Assembly (NCBI RefSeq): GCF_000934605.2
Contig: NZ_CP010897.2
Coordinates: forward strand, 2,852,001-2,916,000
Reading direction: 5' to 3'
Source: Pandoraea vervacti
GTDB lineage: Bacteria > Pseudomonadota > Gammaproteobacteria > Burkholderiales > Burkholderiaceae
DNA length: 64,000 nucleotides
Part shown: positions 17,601 through 24,693 of the stretch, in pieces
Numbering within the stretch: the first letter of the stretch is position 1
How the letters are laid out: every line of letters starts with the position of its first letter
Notes under the pieces: generated by a model
Seen by the model: the letters and a program-made list of their open reading frames with translations, nothing else
Told to the model about the DNA's origin: nothing
Database searches by the model: none
Program-made: the position numbers and the translations under genes

Positions 17601-18036
17601 GTGGCAGGAGCTCAGGTGCGACGTGCCTGCGGCCTGGCGTGCGGGGCACCAGAACGTGACGGCCGAGAGAGGCGAGAGAGGTGACAGGCGTGGCCGGCAT
17701 CACCGCAGCAGTCGCCAGTCCGGTCACGCCAAGCAAGGTCAGCGCGAATACGGCGCCCGACCGGTTCGACATGCCCGGCGCGCTCGATCGGCCCGATAAA
17801 TCGTTCGGTGCCGCACCCGACGCTGAACCCGACGCTGCACCCGACACCCCACCGCGAGTGTCCACAACGCGGCGGGTTCGTGGGTGAGCGCCACTGTGCG
17901 CGCTGCGTCGGTAGGACGACCGGCCCGCGCGCCAGTCGTCGGCGAACGCGTGACGCTGGCGGCGATGCGGTGCGTCGTAAACATGCGACACGGGGCGATG
18001 GGCGTGGTGCGGGATCGACTGATGCATTCGGGTCAT
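14602..18036 (-). CDS. Large effector-like protein with C-terminal toxin-type nucleic-acid deaminase domain
   Basis: No characterised relative is recognised for most of this 1144-residue protein. An Arg/Ser/His-rich disordered N-terminus (1-93) is followed by one hydrophobic segment (about 94-113) and a long body with blocks such as YRDRHGVLRGVIQVTHDIHYRF. A linker of four AAK units (984-995) precedes the last 150 residues. There, ALDTERMIL (Glu1044) and MPFCDSC (Cys1074, Cys1077) lie 30 residues apart, as in the zinc-dependent deaminase fold used by bacterial polymorphic toxins. Asp1042 occupies the place of the usual His or Cys. The layout suggests a delivered effector or toxin; the route is unknown. 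No immunity-like gene is adjacent. ATG 18036 follows AGGAG by nine bases; the open frame continues to a TTG at 18117. Confidence 0.6.
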   Translation of the reverse strand: MTRMHQSIPHHAHRPVSHVYDAPHRRQRHAFADDWRAGRSSYRRSAHSGAHPRTRRVVDTRGGVSGAASGSASGAAPNDLSGRSSAPGMSNRSGAVFALTLLGVTGLATAAVMPATPVTSLASLGRHVLVPRTPGRRHVAPELLPQSSLSHGVFGLLGMGPASRDAHDVSPACLPSAEHRPLGVTPLPRDSAAALRMGRATYRQDLQRALVTLIRESVAVSDSETREAFARADLLIPFRTSLIVGHAAHPGSPAQRVMYDATHAILLALRDPDGDWRQYALSLSDQAPQLVSPVLNCVPRHTFWPRCYARTHGPTFWGDTWPTIESRIAEGDELRFWDRRAGASISPGWPSPDSTVLDSPDLEEVVELLLDTVQRHLPRDRRHVSDNAMPVRPRRHVAFHLALSEDSVRDPARRLAARMTMSGFGCLAAVVRPDTLGHEALALLSHLWPQDASDNSHNAPAVSGERTGHATYEHESFDGALGRGVQWSLPPNTYVEYRPDLTRNGVQVFEIDGVLYGTTVARTRKHASNLRALDELRAEGGPDSLCRVSRGLGADVDGMCLECHVERPGQVSVTEQGATVSQHQAIEASPVLRLRLAVYAQPFAGPDGRQRFFAFGRLGEFDEDGVPHVGAESPVAHASVYVPTVDGELTFFEQATTDGPVGGRRVHLTLGDMRFAAPFGTYRDRHGVLRGVIQVTHDIHYRFALPQHAGGSASQHVRLHRRDVQHRDIREYRAAQQHRAAAENAIVLPAISYGETRTLLQLYLRMWERAPSPADVWRGLEDVPLSVVDARRALGRITRAIEHRIAVARGGMDEVDGAGASAAPEVDPALLPTFDRLWAHWQQYPTQSDAFVNAIARDFVSRPSPLAVWSQLPFTGDIQTTRDVLAYFEEVFPGMSGLQALVTGNARAARAVQDRLRGLSGNANIALAEVTLADGSRTLYYCLSGLQRSRLPILSPTSPGVRFVDAGAAYAQREMSVIHQRNSAAKAAKAAKAAKVTASMKLTKGSQSGDATEPPELRYVVADANLPTYNARSGEAKSRALDTERMILAQIYADHPAGEGVVRSIVMCSRMPFCDSCAVNLAMAPYHYPDAELRFYYVAPSPRDKTPVTAVPDVVDVIPTGQPAPGTRSPAGVAHEPLHVHSTL

Positions 18037-18317
18037 GACGCGTGTCTCCTGGGTAAGTCGCTGCGAACGGCCGTCGCGCAAATGCCCGTCGAGTCGCCAA
18101 TCGCAGCCACACGGCAAACGCTAGCGCGGTTGGCAGCCTCATGATTGCTGAAACGAACCGGCGTTTGTGCCAGCGTTGACGGCAACGTCAACGAGAACGG
18201 CGACGAGAACGACGAGAACGACGAGGACAACGACGACGACGGTGCGGCGCGTCGCGTCATTCCGGCGACACCGCTTCGCTGCTATGCTCGACGCATCGTC
18301 ACCCAGGAAAACGCACG
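18037..18317. promoter_or_regulatory. Divergent intergenic region with a 9-bp tandem repeat
   Basis: These 281 bases separate the deaminase-domain gene (minus) from the chromate transporter (plus), so promoters of both should be here. At 18202-18228 the unit GACGAGAAC occurs three times (the last as GACGAGGAC), flanked by looser copies from 18190 to 18241. I see no operator palindrome or small gene. Confidence 0.4.
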
Positions 18318-19589
18318 TTGGATCCCTTGAAGACTGATCTCTCGCCTGACGCGGACACATCCCTCGACCTTGAGCCACGCGCCGCACTCGATGTGCTGCG
18401 TGCCTTCCTCATCCTCGGTCTGACGAGCTTTGGGGGGCCGATCGCGCATATTGGATATTTCCGCCGCGAGTTCGTGGAAAAGCGTCGTTGGCTCGACGAC
18501 GCGAGCTTCGTCGATCTGGTCGGGTTGTGTCAGTTCCTGCCGGGGCCAGCGAGTAGTCAGGTCGGCTTTTCGATCGGCTTGCTGCGCGCCGGCTGGCTTG
18601 GCGGGCTCGCCGCATGGTGCGGGTTCACATTGCCGTCGGTGCTTTTGCTTCTCGCGTTTGCTGTAGTTGCGCCGCACCTTGGCGGCACCGTCGGCGACGG
18701 TATCGTCCATGGCTTGAAGCTGGTAGCGGTCGCCGTGGTGGCGCAGGCTGTCTGGGATATGGCGCGCCGACTCTGCCCCGACACACGTCGCGCCGGTATC
18801 GCGCTGGCCTCGGTGGCGGTGCTCGCGTTCACGACCACTGTCTACGCCCAACTCATCGTCATCGTGCTCGGCGCCGCACTGGGATGGGGGCTGTTGCGCG
18901 GGGCTGACGCGCCAGGCACCTCGTCCGACGTCCTGCTTAACACACCGACGCAAACCGCCCTTCTGCGCTTTCGGATCTCCCGCACGGCGAGCGTCATCGC
19001 GCTCGTGCTCTTCTGCGTCCTGCTGGCCGGACTTCCGGCACTTCGGCATCTCACGGATGACCGGGCGACGGCGATCTTCGACGGCTTCTATCGCGCGGGC
19101 GCACTGGTTTTCGGCGGCGGGCACGTCGTGCTCCCACTGTTGCAAGCGCAAACCGTGACAACGGGATGGGTGACGTCGACCGACTTCCTTGCGGGCTATG
19201 GCGCAGCACAGGCAGTGCCGGGCCCCCTCTTCACGTTCGCGTCGTATCTGGGATGGTTGTCTGCGGAACAGACAGGTCCGTGGCTGGGCGCGACGCTGGC
19301 CACCGTCGGCATATTCCTTCCCGGCTTGCTGCTGGTCATCGCCGCGTTGCCGCATTGGCAGGCATTGCGAACCCGCACGTCGAGCGCCGCCATGCTCGCC
19401 GGTGTCAATGCAGCAGTGGTCGGGATTCTGGCATCGGCCCTGTACTCGCCAGTCTGGACGAGCGCCGTTCGCGGCCCGGCCGACTTTGCCGTGGCCGCGA
19501 TAGCGTTTGCCTTACTGGTGCGCTGGAAAGCCCCGCCGCTGGCGGTGGTCGCGTTGTGCGCGATCGCCGGTGCGACGGGCCTTGCCTGA
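18318..19589 (+). CDS. chrA: Chromate transporter ChrA, two-domain form
   Basis: This 423-residue membrane protein has two homologous CHR domains that efflux chromate in known members. The first domain carries ILGLTSFGGPIAHIGYFRRE (about 33-52) and LPGPASSQVGF; the second carries ALVFGGGHVVLPLLQAQ and QAVPGPLFTFASYLG. About ten hydrophobic helices can be counted. The start is a TTG at 18318 preceded by AGGAAA; no ATG exists in the right place. It is monocistronic and convergent with pac, 20 bases apart. No chrB regulator is next to it. Some ChrA homologues have no proven chromate role, so substrate is inferred from family only. Confidence 0.85.
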   Translation: MDPLKTDLSPDADTSLDLEPRAALDVLRAFLILGLTSFGGPIAHIGYFRREFVEKRRWLDDASFVDLVGLCQFLPGPASSQVGFSIGLLRAGWLGGLAAWCGFTLPSVLLLLAFAVVAPHLGGTVGDGIVHGLKLVAVAVVAQAVWDMARRLCPDTRRAGIALASVAVLAFTTTVYAQLIVIVLGAALGWGLLRGADAPGTSSDVLLNTPTQTALLRFRISRTASVIALVLFCVLLAGLPALRHLTDDRATAIFDGFYRAGALVFGGGHVVLPLLQAQTVTTGWVTSTDFLAGYGAAQAVPGPLFTFASYLGWLSAEQTGPWLGATLATVGIFLPGLLLVIAALPHWQALRTRTSSAAMLAGVNAAVVGILASALYSPVWTSAVRGPADFAVAAIAFALLVRWKAPPLAVVALCAIAGATGLA

Positions 19590-19609
19590 TCCATGAAGCG
19601 CTGCCGACG

Positions 19610-22264
19610 TCACTGCGCTTCGGACAGACGTTCGACGCGCAAATGCTCCACCGATTTCGCGGCGCGATTCACGTCCGCCGGGTCGTGCCACAGCGGCTTG
19701 CGCCCAAACGTCGTGTACATCTCCACCTGATCGGCGTAGTGCGGCGAACGTGTGCCGTCCGGCGCAATAAAACCGCTCTGGCCGGGTGCGACCACGTCAA
19801 ACGCCGCCACCTTCGCGGCACTGCCCTTCGGACCGAACACGATCAGGTCGTTCTCCGTTCCCCGGTTCATATAGACGGGCGTACGAACTGCTTCGCCAGC
19901 GCCCGCCTGCGGCACACCGAAGAAGTTGTTCGCGCGAAACGTCAGCGGAACAGTCGGTGCGCGCCATGCGGAGATGTCCGGCCCAAGCCTCGCCTTCAGT
20001 GCTGCAATCGCGTCGTCGAGCGCGGCGAGAATCACGTCGTCCTGACGCTTGCCGTCGAAGATGTCGAATTCAAACGGCACGCCCGACTTGTCACCGCGCA
20101 ACGCTTCATAGAGCACCTTGCTGCCGTTGGCGATATTGAGCGAGCCGGTGGGTCCGTCTTGCGGCGCGGCGTAGCCGCTTGCCAGGAACCACTTGTCATA
20201 GGGCGCCGGCACCACTTGCCCCAGCGTGCGCTTGAGCATGGCGCTCAACCAGGCGTCCATGACTGCCGGACCCGCCGTGTCGTAATGGCCCGTGTGCGCG
20301 GCGTCATGACTTAACCCGTTCCAGGCGCTCAGTTGCATGGCAAGTTGACGACGTGCGTCGGTGGCGGGCAGATTGGCCGTCGCACGCTCGATGAACGGCA
20401 GGAAGTGCCTGCGGTTGACGTCCACGGCGCTGGTGTCCTTCAGGATCTGCCACATTTCGTCCACGCCGAGTTTGTCGTGCGCTTCGATTCGTTTGTCGAT
20501 TTCGACGACACGGTCCGCTCCGCCCCACGCAAACGCGAACAGATCGCTCGCCGGGTAGCCCTTCTGCGGCGAATTGTTCCAGTTGGCGATCCAGCCTTGC
20601 TTCGGGTTGTAGACCTTCGGATTGGTCGAGAACGGCAACAGCCCCTTCCAGTCCCACTCGCCGGTGCCCGGCACCGGCAGACGCGGATCATGTCCCGGCT
20701 GTCGCGCCGGGTACGCGCCCGTGTGCACGTAGCCGATGTTGCCGGACACGTCGGCGTAGTACCAGTTGATGGTCAGCGCATGCCGGGCGGCCTGTGCGGT
20801 CCATGACTTCCAGTCCTGCGCCTGATGCGTCCACGCGAGCAACGACTGCACCTCGAGGCCGTCCCATGCACGCGCCTTGGCGTAGGCGACGGGCCGCTTC
20901 GCGTCGCGCTGCATGACCACGCCGTGCACCGTGCGATATACCTCCTGCACGACCGGCACGGCCCCTTTCACCCGAATGATCTCGACACGCTTTTCCATGT
21001 CGTGCCACTGGCCGTTATGGAAGTAGCGATTCGGATTGGCCGGGTCCAGCTTTTCGGCGTAAATGTCGATGTCGTCCCCGAAACCGGCTGTCGAGCCCCA
21101 CGAGATCTTTCCGTTATGACCGAACAAAATGCACGGATAGCCGAACGGGGTGTTGCCGACCAGATCGAAACCTGCGCCGTGCAGGCCGATGCCGTACGTG
21201 TACGCCGGCGCGAACCAGCCGAACTGCGGACCGTTGAGCATGATGGCGCGGGCATCGCGCGCCTTGCCTTTGCCCACGATCCACATGTTGCTCGTCGTCG
21301 GAAATCCGGCCAGTCCCGGTTGTCCGGACGTCTCGAACTGCGCAAGCATCGTGGCTGCGTTGGCCTCGGTGTCCAGATGCAGCAGCGCGCCGTCGCTACC
21401 GCGCGCGAGCCGCGCAAGCATGGGCGCCGGACCATCGTAACGGGCGAGCGGCTGCATCGCAGCGCCGGACGCGGGACCTACCTTCACCGGGTACGCGCCT
21501 TCCGAAGCCGGCACCGTCGACGGTGCGTCCGGATTGGCGATCCACTTCAATTCGTTGAACAGCGCCATGCCCTTCTGCTCGCCGTACTTATCCTTGAGTG
21601 CGGTGACGAGCGCCAGATTATCGATCTCGCTGGTCGCGTCCGAGAAGCGATTGGCCATCGTGCCGACGAAGACCATCGCCACGTCGAAGGCGTCCCAGTT
21701 GGCCGGCTGGAAACCGAAGTCGTTGAATTGCCTGGGCATCCGCTTGTCCGGCTGCGCACGGATCTGCGCGATCCAGGCGTTCATGCCGGCAGCGTAGCCG
21801 TCGAGGATGTCTCGCTCGCGTTGCGGCAGATCGGCCAGTTGACGGCGAATGGATGCCGGCCAGTAGTTGCCGCGAATCGACTTGTCGAAGTCGACGAATT
21901 TCTCGCCGAGCGCTTCGGCGACGGTGCCCTGTGTGCTGCGCCGCGCCATCTCCATCTGGAACAGTCGATCCTGCGCGATGGCGTAACCGTAACCGTAGAA
22001 CAGTGCGTAAGTCGTCGACGCGTAAATGTGCGGCACGCCAAACTCGTCACGCTTGATGGTCACGTCCGTGCGCCCCGGAACGGCGTTTGCGGCGGCCGTC
22101 GTGGTCGCTGCCGACGCTTCCGGCACGGCCAGGGTTGCCAACGGCCCCGTCAACGCCATAGCAAGCAATGAGGCTGCGACACCTGCCGACATCCGGGGGC
22201 CGCTGCGCGTTACGTTGCGCGCGGTTGCATGGGCTGAAACACGCGAGCGAGAATTCAGGGTCAT
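19610..22264 (-). CDS. pac: Penicillin G acylase precursor
   Basis: This 884-residue N-terminal-nucleophile hydrolase is exported and self-cleaved into alpha and beta chains. It follows the E. coli penicillin G acylase closely along its whole length, not just at family motifs. The beta chain begins at TTSNMWIVGKGK with nucleophile Ser325. Beta-Gln23 (NGPQFGW), beta-Ala69 (GSTAGFGDD) and the oxyanion Asn in IANWNNSPQK are kept, and the alpha-chain substrate-pocket pair Arg206-Phe207 is in GTMANRFSD. A signal segment lies at about 25-52 (MSAGVAASLLAMALTGPLAT...). Natural role is uncertain; phenylacetyl-amide scavenging is the usual proposal. ATG 22264 follows GGAG by seven bases. Convergent with chrA; upstream lie a 15-bp triple repeat and a TetR-like palindrome. 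Confidence 0.92.
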   Translation of the reverse strand: MTLNSRSRVSAHATARNVTRSGPRMSAGVAASLLAMALTGPLATLAVPEASAATTTAAANAVPGRTDVTIKRDEFGVPHIYASTTYALFYGYGYAIAQDRLFQMEMARRSTQGTVAEALGEKFVDFDKSIRGNYWPASIRRQLADLPQRERDILDGYAAGMNAWIAQIRAQPDKRMPRQFNDFGFQPANWDAFDVAMVFVGTMANRFSDATSEIDNLALVTALKDKYGEQKGMALFNELKWIANPDAPSTVPASEGAYPVKVGPASGAAMQPLARYDGPAPMLARLARGSDGALLHLDTEANAATMLAQFETSGQPGLAGFPTTSNMWIVGKGKARDARAIMLNGPQFGWFAPAYTYGIGLHGAGFDLVGNTPFGYPCILFGHNGKISWGSTAGFGDDIDIYAEKLDPANPNRYFHNGQWHDMEKRVEIIRVKGAVPVVQEVYRTVHGVVMQRDAKRPVAYAKARAWDGLEVQSLLAWTHQAQDWKSWTAQAARHALTINWYYADVSGNIGYVHTGAYPARQPGHDPRLPVPGTGEWDWKGLLPFSTNPKVYNPKQGWIANWNNSPQKGYPASDLFAFAWGGADRVVEIDKRIEAHDKLGVDEMWQILKDTSAVDVNRRHFLPFIERATANLPATDARRQLAMQLSAWNGLSHDAAHTGHYDTAGPAVMDAWLSAMLKRTLGQVVPAPYDKWFLASGYAAPQDGPTGSLNIANGSKVLYEALRGDKSGVPFEFDIFDGKRQDDVILAALDDAIAALKARLGPDISAWRAPTVPLTFRANNFFGVPQAGAGEAVRTPVYMNRGTENDLIVFGPKGSAAKVAAFDVVAPGQSGFIAPDGTRSPHYADQVEMYTTFGRKPLWHDPADVNRAAKSVEHLRVERLSEAQ

Positions 22265-22280
22265 CAATGTCTCCGTAATT

Positions 22281-22325
22281 GTTATGAACCGGCGTGTTAT
22301 GAGCCGGCGTGTTATGAGCCAGCGC
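22281..22325. repeat. 15-bp tandem repeat, three copies, in the pac leader
   Basis: Units GTTATGAACCGGCGT, GTTATGAGCCGGCGT and GTTATGAGCCAGCGC lie at 22281-22295, 22296-22310 and 22311-22325, 17 bases upstream of the pac start codon. The copies differ by one to three bases. They would be transcribed in the 5' leader and could affect its translation. Confidence 0.8.
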
Positions 22326-22345
22326 ATTGAAGCCTAACATGATAA

Positions 22346-22361
22346 AACCGACCGGTCGGTT
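22346..22361. promoter_or_regulatory. Perfect 16-bp palindrome, TetR-type operator candidate
   Basis: AACCGACCGGTCGGTT is fully self-complementary and resembles operators bound by TetR-family repressors. It lies 82 bases upstream of pac and 152 upstream of the MerR-type gene, within their divergent 248-base gap. No TetR gene is in this window nearby, so the regulator would act from elsewhere, or the site belongs to another family. Confidence 0.55.
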
Positions 22362-22512
22362 AATTATTCCGAAAATAAATCGACAGGTGTGGAGCGCTTG
22401 CGTAATGTCGTTCGGTAACGTCGTTCGCAACGATGATCCATATGCCGTTGACCTGTCCCCTGGGGTCGACCTCACGATGGTCGCCTCCGGTCAACACACC
22501 ACGAGGTGAGCA

Positions 22513-23547
22513 ATGAAATCTGCGACAACGCGTCTGAATGCCTCCGACGCGGCACGTCGGCTTGGCGTGTCGAACAAGGCGCTTCGACTCTACGAGCAAC
22601 ACGGACTGCTGACGCCCGGGCGCACATCGGCGGGCTATCGCGTCTACGATGCACGGGAGATGGCCAGAGCTGAGGAAGTCGTGGCGCTAAGAGCCCTGGG
22701 CCTGAGTCTCGCGCAGGTCGCAAGCGTCATGAATGGCGACAAACCGACGCTGGCGGACGCCCTTGCCACCCACGAGGCGGTGCTCGACGCCGAGATTCGG
22801 GCACGGCTCCAGCGTCTGGAAACGGTACGGAGTCTTCGCGCCGGGCTGGCCCTCGGCAGAATGCCTGCGGCCGGCGCACTTCCGGATCTCGTCGAACAAG
22901 CCGCGCCGAGCGTCTCGTTCGATCTGCCATGGCCATGGGGCGGCGAGCGGTTCGACATGCGCGACATCCGCCCGTTGAACTACATCATCGGCGCGTTGGG
23001 CAGCGGCAAGACGCGACTGGCAATGCGACTGGCGCAAGCGATGCCCAACGGCGCGTTCCTGGGACTGGATCGGCTGGATGCGCAATGCACGACTGCTCTT
23101 TCCGCTCCCCCGCTTCGCGCGCTCGACGACGCGCGCTTGCGTGAGCGTGTCGCACAGGCCGAGGCGTGGCTGATGGACGAAGGCGCACAGCCATCCGAAT
23201 CGCTCACCGTCCTGCTGTGCGCATTGGAGGCTGAGCGCGCCGGTGCACTGGTCGTCGACATGATTGAACAGGATCTCGGGCAGCCCACGCAGGAAGCCTT
23301 GATTCGCTATCTGCGTCACCATGCAAAGCGTCGTGTTCACCCGCTGTTCATGATGACGCGCTCATCCTCGATTCTCGATATGAGCGCCATCGGTCCCGAC
23401 GAGGCCATCATCCTCTGTCCGGCGAATCACAGTCCGCCGGTGCGGGTCGCTCCTTACGCGGGTTCGCCCGGTTACGAGGCCGTCGCCACGTGCCTTGCCT
23501 CGCCGGAGGTCCGGGCGCGCATCGCGGCGCCGCCTGCGATGGTGTGA
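22513..23547 (+). CDS. MerR-family regulator fused to a P-loop ATPase domain
   Basis: This 344-residue protein has an N-terminal MerR winged helix (about 8-75: AARRLGVSNKALRLYEQHGL, then the wing SAGYRVYDAREM). A coiled region (80-112) replaces the usual short dimer helix end. A C-terminal nucleoside-triphosphatase domain follows, with Walker A GALGSGKT (160-167), a Walker B-like ALVVDMIE (245-252) and FMMTRSSS (279-286), resembling the end of ABC/SMC-type ATPase cores. Such a fusion is unlike effector-binding MerR proteins and suggests ATP-dependent regulation; target genes are unknown. ATG 22513 follows GAGGTGAG. It diverges from pac across 248 bases and is convergent with cysE. It might regulate pac, but the sequence does not show this. 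Confidence 0.72.
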   Translation: MKSATTRLNASDAARRLGVSNKALRLYEQHGLLTPGRTSAGYRVYDAREMARAEEVVALRALGLSLAQVASVMNGDKPTLADALATHEAVLDAEIRARLQRLETVRSLRAGLALGRMPAAGALPDLVEQAAPSVSFDLPWPWGGERFDMRDIRPLNYIIGALGSGKTRLAMRLAQAMPNGAFLGLDRLDAQCTTALSAPPLRALDDARLRERVAQAEAWLMDEGAQPSESLTVLLCALEAERAGALVVDMIEQDLGQPTQEALIRYLRHHAKRRVHPLFMMTRSSSILDMSAIGPDEAIILCPANHSPPVRVAPYAGSPGYEAVATCLASPEVRARIAAPPAMV

Positions 23548-23597
23548 CCGGTGACGCCGACGGCCGTGGCCCTCAGGCGCGCCCGGCGGATGACGAA

Positions 23598-24539
23598 CTA
23601 CGAACGCTCGTTATCGCAACCGGAGACGGGCGGCGAGCCGGCTTCGGTACGTGAGCGCGCCTGCGTGATGTTGCTGAACGGCGGCACATCCTGCGTAAGC
23701 CACACGTTCCCCCCGATGACCGAGCCTTCACCAATGGTGACGCGTCCAAGAATCGTCGCCCCCGCGTAGATGACCACGTTGTCCTCCACGATCGGGTGAC
23801 GCGCCAGCCCTTTGCGCGGGTGGCCGTCATCATCCGCGGGAAAGCGTTTGGCGCCCAGCGTGACGGCCTGATAAACCCGCACGCGCTGGCCCAGAATGGC
23901 GGTCTCGCCGATCACGACGCCCGTCCCATGATCGATGAAGAACCCCGCACCGATCTGGGCGCCCGGGTGGATATCGATCCCGGTTTCGGAGTGCGCCTGC
24001 TCTGCGATGATGCGTGCGAGCAGCGGCAATTCGAGGCGATACAACTCGTGCGCGATCCGGTGATGGATCATGGCGTGGATGCCGGGATAGCAGATCAGCA
24101 CTTCGTCGACGCTGCCTGCCGCCGGGTCGCCCTGATAGGCCGCGAGCACGTCCTGATCGAGCAAGTCGCGAATTTGCGGCAATTTGGCGGCGAATTGCTG
24201 GATCGCCGAATGGGCGCGTTCGTCAATCAGCGCCGCGGTGATGGCCGCATCATGACGTGCCTTGTAGCGCCATTCGAGACGCGCCTGTTCGGCGAGCCCG
24301 TTCAGGGCGCTCGTGAGCGTGTGGCCCACGTAGTAATTTTCGCCTTGCTGATGCAGATCGAGCGGCCCGAGCCGCATCGGGAACAGCACACCCTTGAGTT
24401 GCACCACGATGTCGGCCAACCGCTCGCGCGAGGGCAGATCGCGGCCACCGGGTTCGAGCAGGCGTCGCTGGCCGTCGCGCCAGCGCAAACGGGCGGCATG
24501 CAATGAAGAAACGATGTCGTCGATGTCGAACGCTGCCAC
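23598..24539 (-). CDS. cysE: Serine O-acetyltransferase (EpsC/long CysE type)
   Basis: This 313-residue cytosolic enzyme acetylates serine with acetyl-CoA, the first step of cysteine synthesis. An alpha-helical N-terminal domain (1-170) precedes the left-handed beta-helix of hexapeptide repeats (about 185-295: IDIHPGAQIGAGFFIDHGTG, VVIGETAILGQRVRVYQAVT, ATILGRVTIGEGSVIGG). His in HPGAQIG and HGTGVVIGE are the usual catalytic pair. The C-terminus is longer than in E. coli CysE and ends with a non-conserved tail. The start is GTG at 24539, preceded by AGGAG eight bases upstream. It stands alone; the MocR gene on the same strand ends 154 bases upstream. Confidence 0.88.
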   Translation of the reverse strand: MAAFDIDDIVSSLHAARLRWRDGQRRLLEPGGRDLPSRERLADIVVQLKGVLFPMRLGPLDLHQQGENYYVGHTLTSALNGLAEQARLEWRYKARHDAAITAALIDERAHSAIQQFAAKLPQIRDLLDQDVLAAYQGDPAAGSVDEVLICYPGIHAMIHHRIAHELYRLELPLLARIIAEQAHSETGIDIHPGAQIGAGFFIDHGTGVVIGETAILGQRVRVYQAVTLGAKRFPADDDGHPRKGLARHPIVEDNVVIYAGATILGRVTIGEGSVIGGNVWLTQDVPPFSNITQARSRTEAGSPPVSGCDNERS

Positions 24540-24693
24540 GAGTGGAACTCCTGAAAAGCAATGGGTGCCGGCGAGTCTGTCGTCGCCGTCGGCACGGAAC
24601 TGGGGGGACGCGCGAGCGCGAATCCTCGAAGAATAGCGGGTTTCGAAAGCACCAGTCCCGAAGTGGTCTTATGAGGGCTGCGCGCCGGGCATA

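Noticed and set aside
18282..19355. 357-codon minus-strand frame opposite chrA
   Set aside because: ChrA helices and CHR motifs are unmistakable on the other strand; this product is hydrophilic noise.
20825..22171. 448-codon plus-strand frame opposite pac
   Set aside because: It mirrors the conserved acylase and has no recognisable feature.
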